Shown here piece after piece: positions 42,337-49,744 of a DNA stretch of 64,000 nt. The translations under genes were made by a program, and so were the position numbers. The notes beneath the pieces were generated by a model. The model made no database searches. It was not told where the DNA came from and saw only the letters and a program-made list of their open reading frames with translations. Position 1 is the first letter of the stretch. Every line of letters begins with the position of its first letter. Origin of the DNA: Streptomyces violascens (GTDB lineage: Bacteria > Actinomycetota > Actinomycetes > Streptomycetales > Streptomycetaceae); contig NZ_BMUA01000009.1 of the NCBI RefSeq assembly GCF_014649955.1, positions 186,001-250,000 of the forward strand. The letters run 5' to 3'.

Positions 42337-43968
42337 ATGGACGCTGTGACCCAGGTCCCCGCCCCGGTCAACGAGCCGGTGCACGGCTACGCCCCTGGTT
42401 CCCCGGAGCGCGCCCGTCTGGAAGCCAAGCTCAAGGAACTGGCGGAGAACCCCGTCGACCTGCCGATGACCATCAACGGTGAGAAGCGGATGGGCGGCGG
42501 CGAGCGCTTCGACGTCGTGCAGCCGCACAACCACCGCGCCGTCATCGGCACCTACGCCAACGCCACCGAGCAGGACGCCCAGGACGCGGTCGACGCCGCG
42601 CTCGCCGCAGCTCCGGCCTGGCGCGCGATGTCGTTCGACGACCGCGCCGCGATCATCCTGCGCGCCGCCGAGCTGCTCGCCGGCCCCTGGCGCGAGACGC
42701 TGGCCGCCTCCACGATGCTCGGCCAGTCGAAGACCGCCCAGCAGGCCGAGATCGACACCCCGTGCGAGCTCGTCGACTTCTGGCGCTTCAACGTCCACTA
42801 CGCCCGCAACCTGCTCGCCGAGCAGCCCCCGGCGAACTCCCCGGGCGTGTGGAACCGCATGGACCACCGCCCGCTGGAGGGCTTCGTCTACGCGATCACG
42901 CCGTTCAACTTCACGGCCATCGCGGGCAACCTGCCGACCGCCCCGGCCCTGATGGGCAACGTCGTCGTGTGGAAGCCGTCGCCGACGCAGACCCACGCCG
43001 CCGTGCTGCTCATGGAGCTCCTGGAGGAGGCGGGCCTGCCCAAGGGCGTCATCAACCTCGTCACCGGTGACGGCCTGGCCGTCTCCGAGGTCGCCCTGAA
43101 CCACCGCGACCTGGCGGGCATCCACTTCACGGGTTCGACCAAGACCTTCCAGCACCTGTGGAAGACCGTCGGCACGAACATCGAGAAGTACCGCACCTAC
43201 CCGCGCCTGGTCGGCGAGACGGGCGGCAAGGACTTCGTCGTCGCGCACCCCAGCGCCGACCGCGCCGTCCTGAAGACCGCGCTGACCCGCGGCTCCTTCG
43301 AGTTCCAGGGCCAGAAGTGCTCCGCGTCCTCGCGTGCGTACATCCCGGCCTCGATCTGGAACGACGGCTTCAAGGAGGAGTTCGCGGCCGAGGTCGACGG
43401 CATCTCCATGGGTGACGTCACCGACCTGTCGAACTTCATCGGCGCCGTCATCGACGAGCGCTCGTTCGCCAAGAACAAGGCCGCGATCGACCGCGCGAAG
43501 GCCGATGCCTCCTGCACGATCGTCGCGGGCGGCACCTACGACGACTCGGTGGGCTACTTCGTCCGCCCGACCGTCATCGAGTGCACCGACCCGGCGAACG
43601 AGGTCTTCACGACCGAGTACTTCGGCCCGATCCTGGCGATCCACGTCTACGACGACGCCAAGTACGACGAGATGCTGGAGCAGATGGAGTCGGCCTCCGA
43701 CTACGCCCTGACCGGCGCCGTCATCTCCAACGACCGCGCCGCGGCCGCCCACACGATGGAGAAGCTCCGCTACGCGGCGGGCAACTTCTACATCAACGAC
43801 AAGTCGACCGGCGCCGTCGTCGGCCAGCAGCCCTTCGGCGGCGGCCGCGCCTCCGGCACCAACGACAAGGCGGGCGCCCCGCAGAACCTGATGCGCTGGA
43901 CGCTGACCCGCGCCATCAAGGAGACGCTGGTCCCGCCGACCGACTACACGTACCCCCACATGGGCTGA
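42337..43968 (+). CDS. pruA: L-glutamate gamma-semialdehyde (P5C) dehydrogenase
   Basis: A 543-residue NAD+-dependent aldehyde dehydrogenase, second step of proline catabolism. The catalytic Cys is C328 in FQGQKCSASSRAY and the general-base Glu is E294 in VGETGGKDF; the NAD fold shows ITPFNFTAIAGNLPTAPALM and FTGSTKTF. Length fits the P5C dehydrogenase 1 group. ATG 42337 follows AAAGGAGTCAAGG. A 13-bp-stem terminator follows. Confidence 0.96.
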   Translation: MDAVTQVPAPVNEPVHGYAPGSPERARLEAKLKELAENPVDLPMTINGEKRMGGGERFDVVQPHNHRAVIGTYANATEQDAQDAVDAALAAAPAWRAMSFDDRAAIILRAAELLAGPWRETLAASTMLGQSKTAQQAEIDTPCELVDFWRFNVHYARNLLAEQPPANSPGVWNRMDHRPLEGFVYAITPFNFTAIAGNLPTAPALMGNVVVWKPSPTQTHAAVLLMELLEEAGLPKGVINLVTGDGLAVSEVALNHRDLAGIHFTGSTKTFQHLWKTVGTNIEKYRTYPRLVGETGGKDFVVAHPSADRAVLKTALTRGSFEFQGQKCSASSRAYIPASIWNDGFKEEFAAEVDGISMGDVTDLSNFIGAVIDERSFAKNKAAIDRAKADASCTIVAGGTYDDSVGYFVRPTVIECTDPANEVFTTEYFGPILAIHVYDDAKYDEMLEQMESASDYALTGAVISNDRAAAAHTMEKLRYAAGNFYINDKSTGAVVGQQPFGGGRASGTNDKAGAPQNLMRWTLTRAIKETLVPPTDYTYPHMG

Positions 43969-43988
43969 CGTCGTAGTCGCACCGAACC

Positions 43989-44028
43989 CCGCCCCCGTCC
44001 TTGGTCCCCCAACCGAGGACGGGGGCGG
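43989..44028 (+). terminator. terminator after pruA
   Basis: CCGCCCCCGTCCT (43989-44001) pairs perfectly with AGGACGGGGGCGG (44016-44028), followed by TTT; it begins 20 bases after the stop. Confidence 0.85.
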
Positions 44029-44135
44029 TTTCCATTCCGCCGGTGTTCTACGGGTGGGTGCGCGCGGTCAGCGGGCCAGGAGGCGCGCGGCGGGGCAGAG
44101 GTTCCCTGTGAATTGCCAGGAGTTGAGCCCGGCCC

Positions 44136-44840
44136 TCAGACCTCCACCAGCACTTGGTCGAGCGACTTGCGGACCAGATCGGGTACTTCGCAGTCGTCGG
44201 CGGGATAGCCGACCGGGATGACGGCGAACGCCTTCTCGTTCGCGGGCCGTTCCAGGACCTCGGACAGGAAACGCATCGGGCTCGGCGTGTGGACGAGGGC
44301 GGCGAGTCCGGACAGGTGGAGGGCGGAGAGCAGCATGCCCACCGCGATGCCGACCGACTCGTCGACGTAGTAGTGCTTGTGCTTGGTGCCGTCCTCGGCC
44401 AGCCAGTAGCGCTGCTGGAAGACGACGAGCAGGGCCGGGGCGTCGGTGAGGTGGGTCTTCACCGCGTCCGTGCCGATCGGCCGCAGCGCCGCGAGCCACT
44501 CCTCGCCGAGCCGCCCGTCGTAGGAGATCCGCTCCTCCTCCTCGGCGGCCTCGCGGATCCTGCGCCGTACGTCCGCGTCCTTGACCAGGACGAACGTCCA
44601 CGGCTGCTGGTGCGCGCCGGAGGGTGCGGTCGCGGCGCAGGCGACCGCGTCGCGGACGGCCTGCTCGGGAATGGGGTCGGGCGAGAACCGGCGCACGGTG
44701 CGGCGCTCGTCCATGCGCTCACGCAATTCGGCGGCCCGCGCGAGGGTCTCGGTGCTGGCCATCCGGTCCGGCCGGTAGGGGACGGGGCGGTACGGCTCGC
44801 CGTGGATCGGGGTCCAGTGGTGCTCGGTAGGTGTGGGCAT
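44136..44840 (-). CDS. nitroreductase-family flavoprotein
   Basis: A 234-residue FMN-dependent oxidoreductase. FMN-binding residues lie in ERRTVRRFSPDPIP and TAPSGAHQQPWTFVLV; the C-terminal part includes SVGIAVGMLLSALHLSGLAALVHTPSPM. This pattern is closest to the iodotyrosine-deiodinase-like branch, but the substrate is unknown. ATG 44840 is chosen because a -10-like CAGACT lies six bases upstream with no ribosome site; a TTG at 44876 gives 12 more residues but coincides with the -35. Confidence 0.88.
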   Translation of the reverse strand: MPTPTEHHWTPIHGEPYRPVPYRPDRMASTETLARAAELRERMDERRTVRRFSPDPIPEQAVRDAVACAATAPSGAHQQPWTFVLVKDADVRRRIREAAEEEERISYDGRLGEEWLAALRPIGTDAVKTHLTDAPALLVVFQQRYWLAEDGTKHKHYYVDESVGIAVGMLLSALHLSGLAALVHTPSPMRFLSEVLERPANEKAFAVIPVGYPADDCEVPDLVRKSLDQVLVEV

Positions 44841-44846
44841 GGGGGG

Positions 44847-44876
44847 AGTCTGGCGGCGGGGCGTGGTCTGGTCCAA
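44847..44876 (-). promoter_or_regulatory. promoter of the nitroreductase gene, leaderless
   Basis: Read on the minus strand: TTGGAC (44876-44871), an 18-base spacer, CAGACT (44852-44847), then six bases to ATG 44840. Confidence 0.45.
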
Positions 44877-45053
44877 GTGGCGTGGGACGTAAGTGACTTG
44901 AATCGTTCAGGGGTGGCCGCCGCCTCGGCCCGCAGGGCCGCGTCGGGGAGCCTGACCGCCACCGGCGCAGTGCGGTGTTGGGGAAGTCATTACTATGCAG
45001 CTCTCTCTCCGCACGCATGTGCGGATGAGTTGTTCCTTTGGGGGGAACCTTCC

Positions 45054-46256
45054 ATGCGCACCAAGCTTCGCGCTGCCCTGGTGACGGCTGCCGCCGCCCT
45101 GGGGCTTGTCGCGACCTCTGTCGTTCCGGCCCAGGCTGCGACCGGCTTCGACCGCTGCCCTCAGGGCAAGTTCTGCGTCTTCGACGGCGCCGACGGCCAG
45201 GGCGCGATGGCGTCGTACTCGACTCCGCAGCCCGACCTCGGCGCCTGGCGCTACAAGGCGTCCTCGGTCATCAACCGCACCGCCTACACATGGCTCTGCC
45301 TGTACAGCCGGACCAACTACCAGTACCTCGACTCCGTGCACGACATCGTGGCGGGCGGGGCTGGAAGCTACGGCATCAATCTGTCCGACTTCCAGGACGC
45401 CAACAGCCACCTGGACAACAACCTCGGCTCCGCCCGCTGGGCGCACACCTCGCGGGAGTGCCAGGGCGGCACCGAGAGCCTCGACTGGTCGACCCCGCAC
45501 GGGCCCGGCTCGGGCCCGGCCCAGCCGTTCGGCGACCTCAACCGCGACGGCGCGCCGGACCTGCTCCACCGCAGCTACGAGGGCCGGTTGTGGTTCCTGG
45601 GCGGCGGCTCCACCGGGACCCTGCTCGGCGCCGGCTGGAACTCCATGACGGCGCTGACCCGGCACGGCGACCTCAACGGCGACCTCGACGAGGACCTGCT
45701 GGTCAGGGACACCGCCGGGAACCTCTACATGTACCCCGGCAACGGCAAGGGCTCGTTCGGCGACCGTCTGCTGCTCGGCGGCGGCTGGAACGGCATGAGC
45801 CGGATCCAGGCCACGGGCGACCTCAACGGCGACGGCAAGGGTGACCTGCTGGCCCGGGACACCGCCGGGAACCTCTACATGTACCCCGGCAACGGCAAGG
45901 GCTCGTTCGGCGACCGTCTGCTGCTCGGCGGCGGCTGGAACGCCATGAAGTCCTTCGCCGGGCCCGGCGACCTGAACGGCGACGGCAGGAACGACCTCGT
46001 CGTCAGCGAGAACAACGGCAAGCTGTGGCTCTACCCGGGCAACGGCAGGGGCGGATTCGGCGACCGTGTCATGATCGGCACGGGTGGCTGGGCCGCCTAC
46101 GACACCCTGATCGGCATCGGCGACTACGACCAGGACGGCCACCCCGACCTGCTCGCCGTCGGCACCGTCGTCCGCGTCTACCGCGGCCTCCAGGGCGGCC
46201 GGCTCGGCGAGGGCGAGACCGTCAACTACGTGGAGGACGGCGACAGGCTGTTCTGA
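45054..46256 (+). CDS. secreted protein with I36-type domain and FG-GAP/VCBS calcium repeats
   Basis: A 400-residue exported protein. The Sec signal is MRTKLRAALVTAAAALGLVA..VPAQA (cut near residue 29). Residues 30-145 resemble the peptidase-inhibitor I36 or crystallin-like domain (CPQGKFCVFDGADGQG, WRYKASSVINRT). Residues 155-400 hold five propeller repeats with calcium loops of form DxNxDGxxD (DLNRDGAPDLL, DLNGDLDEDLL, DLNGDGKGDLL, DLNGDGRNDLV, DYDQDGHPDLL). Two repeats are identical in DNA over 87 bases. ATG 45054 follows GGGGGGAACC. It may bind a protease or glycan outside the cell. Confidence 0.85.
   Translation: MRTKLRAALVTAAAALGLVATSVVPAQAATGFDRCPQGKFCVFDGADGQGAMASYSTPQPDLGAWRYKASSVINRTAYTWLCLYSRTNYQYLDSVHDIVAGGAGSYGINLSDFQDANSHLDNNLGSARWAHTSRECQGGTESLDWSTPHGPGSGPAQPFGDLNRDGAPDLLHRSYEGRLWFLGGGSTGTLLGAGWNSMTALTRHGDLNGDLDEDLLVRDTAGNLYMYPGNGKGSFGDRLLLGGGWNGMSRIQATGDLNGDGKGDLLARDTAGNLYMYPGNGKGSFGDRLLLGGGWNAMKSFAGPGDLNGDGRNDLVVSENNGKLWLYPGNGRGGFGDRVMIGTGGWAAYDTLIGIGDYDQDGHPDLLAVGTVVRVYRGLQGGRLGEGETVNYVEDGDRLF
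45706..45942 (+). repeat. perfect 87-bp direct duplication inside the FG-GAP gene
   Basis: Bases 45706-45792 and 45856-45942 are identical and exactly 150 bp (50 codons) apart, so each unit encodes one propeller blade in frame. Perfect identity, including third positions, means recent duplication or gene conversion. Confidence 0.9.
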
Positions 46257-46294
46257 GCCGACGGGGCGGCCCGCCGGCGGCTGTTCGAGCAGGG

Positions 46295-46338
46295 CCGGGG
46301 ACCGGAATCGGCGCATCCGCGACCGGGCCGGTCCCCGG
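46295..46338. terminator. bidirectional terminator between convergent genes
   Basis: CCGGGGACCGG (46295-46305) pairs perfectly with CCGGTCCCCGG (46328-46338) between the secreted-protein stop and the acyltransferase stop. Confidence 0.75.
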
Positions 46339-46382
46339 CCGGTTGCCGCCGGACGCGACGGCACCCCCGGAAGCATGGGCGC

Positions 46383-47576
46383 TCACGCCCACGACCCCAC
46401 AATCACCCCAAGCCCCACCGCGAACCCCACACCCAGCGCCCCCACATACACCCCGTACCAGCGCCGCCACCGCCGTAGCAGCAACGCCGCTCCGCCGAAG
46501 GCGACGCCCACCGTCAGGGTGCGGGAGCCGCGGGACAGGGCGGCCGCGGCCAGCCACGGGCCCGTGGGGACGTCGGCCCGGCCCGCCTCCGCCGCGTACA
46601 CCTTGAACGGGATGCCGTTCCACGGCTGGTGGCGGACCGCCGGGGCGCCCTCCGTCGAGAGCTCGTGGCGGACCTCCGCGCGCATCCGGTCCGTCGTCAG
46701 CGGGGCGGGCAAGTGCACGCCGGACAAAGCCAGTTGGAGGGCCAGTACGCTGCCTGCCAGGCTGCCCGCCAGCGCCGTGAGGGACAGGACCACCGCCCTG
46801 CGCGGGGCCGCCGCACACAGCACGGCCAGGAGCAGTTCCGGCATCAGCGGCCAGCTCAGGGCCTCCGCGAACGCCCAGGCGAAGGCAAGCGCCACCCCCA
46901 GCCGCGAGGCTGCAAGTCCGGCCACCCTGCGGCGCAGCGGCGAGTCGCGCAGGGCCTCCGCGTTGGTGCGGGCGTGCAGCGCCGCCACCGCCTCCCGCGC
47001 CTCCTGCGGCGTGGCCGACGGCGGCAGCGGCGTACCGATGCGCACCCGGATCAGCGCGTGCCGGAACCGGCCGTGCTTGGGGAGCAGCCGGTCTGTGCCC
47101 GCGATGCCGACCGGCACCACCGGCACTCCCGCGTGCTCCGCGAGGACCAGCGCGCCCCGGTGGAACGAGCCGACCTCGCCGTCCCGGCCCCGGGTGCCCT
47201 CCGGGAACAGGACCACCGCGCGGCCCGCCCGCAGCCCGTCCGCCATGGCGAGCAGGTCGTCCATGCCGCCGCCGGAGCGCCGCACCGGGAAGCCGCCCGC
47301 GAGCCGACTGCAGATCCGGCGCCGCCACGGCGAGGCGAACCAGTAGTCGGCGGCCGCCCCGATCGCGGGGGTGTGCCGTGCGTCCAGAGCGGCGAGCAGC
47401 GCCGCGGTGTCGGCGTGCGAGGAGTGGTTGGCGACCACCACGCAGCCGCCGCGCGGCAGATGCCCCCGGCGTTCCACTCCGCCGGACAGCGTCAGCGCGC
47501 ACCACCACAGAGCGCGCCTCAGCAGCGCGGCCACACGCGGCCGGGTCCCGGTCGCCGGTATCAGGGTCGTCGTCAT
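46383..47576 (-). CDS. PlsC-type 1-acylglycerol-3-phosphate acyltransferase with membrane C-terminus
   Basis: A 397-residue acyltransferase. The N-terminal domain has the catalytic NHSSHAD (H-x4-D) near residue 50 and FPEGTRGRDG near 125, the PlsC family blocks that place an acyl chain on lysophosphatidate. The C-terminal 180 residues contain several membrane segments, an unusual extension for PlsC. The ATG overlaps the CdsA-like stop by four bases (ATGA). It is last of a leftward lipid module. Confidence 0.85.
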   Translation of the reverse strand: MTTTLIPATGTRPRVAALLRRALWWCALTLSGGVERRGHLPRGGCVVVANHSSHADTAALLAALDARHTPAIGAAADYWFASPWRRRICSRLAGGFPVRRSGGGMDDLLAMADGLRAGRAVVLFPEGTRGRDGEVGSFHRGALVLAEHAGVPVVPVGIAGTDRLLPKHGRFRHALIRVRIGTPLPPSATPQEAREAVAALHARTNAEALRDSPLRRRVAGLAASRLGVALAFAWAFAEALSWPLMPELLLAVLCAAAPRRAVVLSLTALAGSLAGSVLALQLALSGVHLPAPLTTDRMRAEVRHELSTEGAPAVRHQPWNGIPFKVYAAEAGRADVPTGPWLAAAALSRGSRTLTVGVAFGGAALLLRRWRRWYGVYVGALGVGFAVGLGVIVGSWA

Positions 47577-48415
47577 CGGGTCACCACCGTCGCGAGCAGC
47601 AGAGCGAGCAGAAGGGAGTCGATGCGGTCGAGCAGGCCGCCGAACCCGGGCAGCCAGCTCCCCGCGTCCTTCACCCCGGCCTCCCGCTTCACCATGGATT
47701 CGAGCAGATCGCCCAGGACGCAGCCGAGGGCGACTCCGGTCCAGAGGAGCGGTGTCCAGGCCCCAACTGCCGTCAACGCCACGGCAGTTGCTGTCACCGC
47801 GCCCAGCACTCCCGCCCATGTCTTGTTCGGGGAGAGCGGTGAGAGCGGGCGGGACAGCGCCCCCCGGCGGCCCAGGAACGTACCGCCGCACCACGCGCCC
47901 ACGTCGCCGAGCGCCACCGCCAGACCCACCGCGACCGCCGTGTCCCCGAGCGTCACCAGGCCGGTCAGCGGGACCGCGATCCACAGCAGTCCGAAGACCG
48001 TGCGGGCGGCGGCGGTGAAGCCGGCTTCCGCGTTGCCGCCGAGCAGGGAGGGGAGGGCCGCCGCCAGGAGCAGGAGGCCCGCCGTGCGCAGGTCCGGGAG
48101 GGACGGGGACATCCACGCAAGGGCCGGGAGTGCCACCGCCGCCGCGCCCAGCACCGCGTGCTCCGCCCGGCCCAGGCCCGCCATCCGTACGTACTCCGTC
48201 ACCGCGACCACGCCCAGCGCCGCCGCAAGCGCGAACGCCCCGCCGCCGCCCAGGAACAGCGTCCCGAGATAGACCGGCGCCGCCAGCGCCCAGGTCCGCC
48301 ACCGCTCGCGCAGCTCGGCCCGCATCCGCATCCGGGCCGGAAGCGCCGCCACCGCGAGCCCGCTCACGCCGAGCACCCCGGCGGTCACCAGGGCCGTACG
48401 ACCGTAGGTGCTCAT
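47573..48415 (-). CDS. CdsA-like phosphatidate cytidylyltransferase
   Basis: A 280-residue multi-spanning enzyme making CDP-diacylglycerol from CTP and phosphatidate, or a related activated lipid. The C-terminal family signature is complete: NKTWAGVLGA, then GDLLESMVKREAGVKDAGSW and LPGFGGLLDRIDSL. It overlaps the acyltransferase start by four bases and the micro-ORF stop by three. Streptomyces usually has another CdsA elsewhere, so this is probably a dedicated second copy. Confidence 0.85.
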   Translation of the reverse strand: MSTYGRTALVTAGVLGVSGLAVAALPARMRMRAELRERWRTWALAAPVYLGTLFLGGGGAFALAAALGVVAVTEYVRMAGLGRAEHAVLGAAAVALPALAWMSPSLPDLRTAGLLLLAAALPSLLGGNAEAGFTAAARTVFGLLWIAVPLTGLVTLGDTAVAVGLAVALGDVGAWCGGTFLGRRGALSRPLSPLSPNKTWAGVLGAVTATAVALTAVGAWTPLLWTGVALGCVLGDLLESMVKREAGVKDAGSWLPGFGGLLDRIDSLLLALLLATVVTR

Positions 48416-48471
48416 GTCGTCAACTCCGGCTCCACAGTGGCCGGTTGAGGCCGCGTCCGGTACGTGTTCAT
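48412..48471 (-). CDS. 19-codon ORF linking two lipid genes
   Basis: ATG 48471 overlaps the phosphatidyltransferase stop (ATGA) and its TGA at 48414-48412 overlaps the CdsA-like ATG (ATGA). It would encode MNTYRTRPQPATVEPELTT. It exactly spans the gap between the two genes, so ribosomes could pass from one to the next by termination-reinitiation. Whether the peptide has a role is unknown. Confidence 0.4.
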   Translation of the reverse strand: MNTYRTRPQPATVEPELTT

Positions 48472-49079
48472 GCCGCCAGCTCCCGCCACAGCCGGCCGCA
48501 TCGGACCGCTGCCGTCAGTACGGAGCCGATCGCGATCACCATCAGCACCGGGGACACCCATCCCGAAGCCGCCGCCACGGCCACCAGCAGGCAGCGCTCG
48601 GTCTTGCCCACCGGGCCGCCGTTGCGGCGCGGGGCACCGGCCGCCGCGCCCGCCAGCGAGATCCACGACGGCAGCGTCGCGGCGAGCGCGGCGGTGGCCA
48701 CCAGCCACAGCGGGGCCAGCGGCAGGAAGCCCGCGAGCGCGATCAGGTCGGCCGCGCGGTCGCCCAGTTCGTTCAGGAGCGCGCCGCGCCTCGTCGTACG
48801 GCCCGTGTCGCGGGCCAGCGCCCCGTCCAGGTTCGCGAAGGCGAGCCGCGCCGCGAGCAGGACCGCGACCGGCAGGGCGGCGAGCGGGGCGGGCAGCAGG
48901 GCGAGCGCCGTGGCCGCCCCGGCGGCGGACACCACGCCCGCCGCGGTCAGCGTGTCGGGCGACACCCCGCGGCGGGCGAGCGCCCCGCGGATGCCCGAGA
49001 GGCGGTCCGCGTACCAGGGCTTGAGTGCGTAGAGGCCGTTCATGACCTCCACTCTGCTGCCGCGTGACCGGGGCCACAT
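48468..49079 (-). CDS. CDP-alcohol phosphatidyltransferase family protein (YnbA-like)
   Basis: A membrane enzyme expected to transfer a phosphatidyl group from CDP-diacylglycerol to an alcohol. Counting from ATG 49043 (191 residues), D73-G74-x2-A77-R78-x8-G87-x3-N91-x3-D95 is present, but the first and third aspartates of the usual D-x2-DG-x2-AR-x8-G-x3-D-x3-D motif are Ala70 and Asn91. NELGD instead of a D-x3-D block is also seen, from memory, in the uncharacterised E. coli YnbA. ATG 49079 is the longest start; ATG 49043 has GGAGG very close. First gene of the lipid module. Confidence 0.78.
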   Translation of the reverse strand: MWPRSRGSRVEVMNGLYALKPWYADRLSGIRGALARRGVSPDTLTAAGVVSAAGAATALALLPAPLAALPVAVLLAARLAFANLDGALARDTGRTTRRGALLNELGDRAADLIALAGFLPLAPLWLVATAALAATLPSWISLAGAAAGAPRRNGGPVGKTERCLLVAVAAASGWVSPVLMVIAIGSVLTAAVRCGRLWRELAA

Positions 49080-49142
49080 GAGCGCACGTACTCATAAGTA
49101 GCCTGAGTTCGTGGGCGGGTGGGGCCTGGGAGAATGGTGCGC

Positions 49143-49673
49143 ATGGATGTGATGCGACGCACGGTGCACACCTGTGAGTTGAGCCCCGCCGAACTGGCCG
49201 GGACCCGCGCCCTCCTCGACGCCGCCTTCGACGGGGACTTCAACGACGAGGACTGGGACCACGGGCTCGGCGGCCTGCACGCCCTCGTCCACCACGACGG
49301 CGAACTCGCCGCCCACGGAAGCGTCGTCATGCGGCGGGTGCTGCATGCGGGGCGCTCGTATCGGATCGGCTACGTGGAAGCCGTCGCCGTCCGCGCCGAT
49401 CTGCGGAGGCGGGGGCTCGGCGGTCTTGTCATGGCCGACCTGGAGCAGGTGATCCAGCGCGCGTACGCCTTCGGGGCGCTGTCGGCGAGCGATGCGGGCG
49501 CCCCGCTGTACCGGGCGCGGGGCTGGCAGGCGTGGCAGGGGCCGATCGAGGTGCTCGCGCCGGAGGGGGTGGTGCGGCTTCCGGACGAGGAGGGCAGCAC
49601 GTATGTGTGGGGTCAAGTCCCCTGTGCTGCCCACCCGTTGACCTTCGACTGGCGGGACGGGGACGTGCTCTAG
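49143..49673 (+). CDS. aminoglycoside 2'-N-acetyltransferase-like GNAT protein
   Basis: A 176-residue acetyltransferase strongly resembling the AAC(2')-I group of mycobacteria: AAFDGDFNDEDWDHGLGGLHAL, YVEAVAVRADLRRRGLG, FGALSASDAGAPLYRARGW and DWRDGDVL all match family blocks. The AAC(2')-I enzymes acetylate aminoglycosides, but chromosomal copies often have another natural substrate. ATG 49143 has GGGAG ten bases upstream; TAGCCT at 49099-49104 may be its -10. It is divergent from the lipid module. Confidence 0.85.
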   Translation: MDVMRRTVHTCELSPAELAGTRALLDAAFDGDFNDEDWDHGLGGLHALVHHDGELAAHGSVVMRRVLHAGRSYRIGYVEAVAVRADLRRRGLGGLVMADLEQVIQRAYAFGALSASDAGAPLYRARGWQAWQGPIEVLAPEGVVRLPDEEGSTYVWGQVPCAAHPLTFDWRDGDVL

Positions 49674-49744
49674 CGCTTCGAGGGGGGATGGGTGCGGGTC
49701 GGTGGTGTCCGGTCGCGCAGCTCACCGAGCCCGCACCGCGAACG

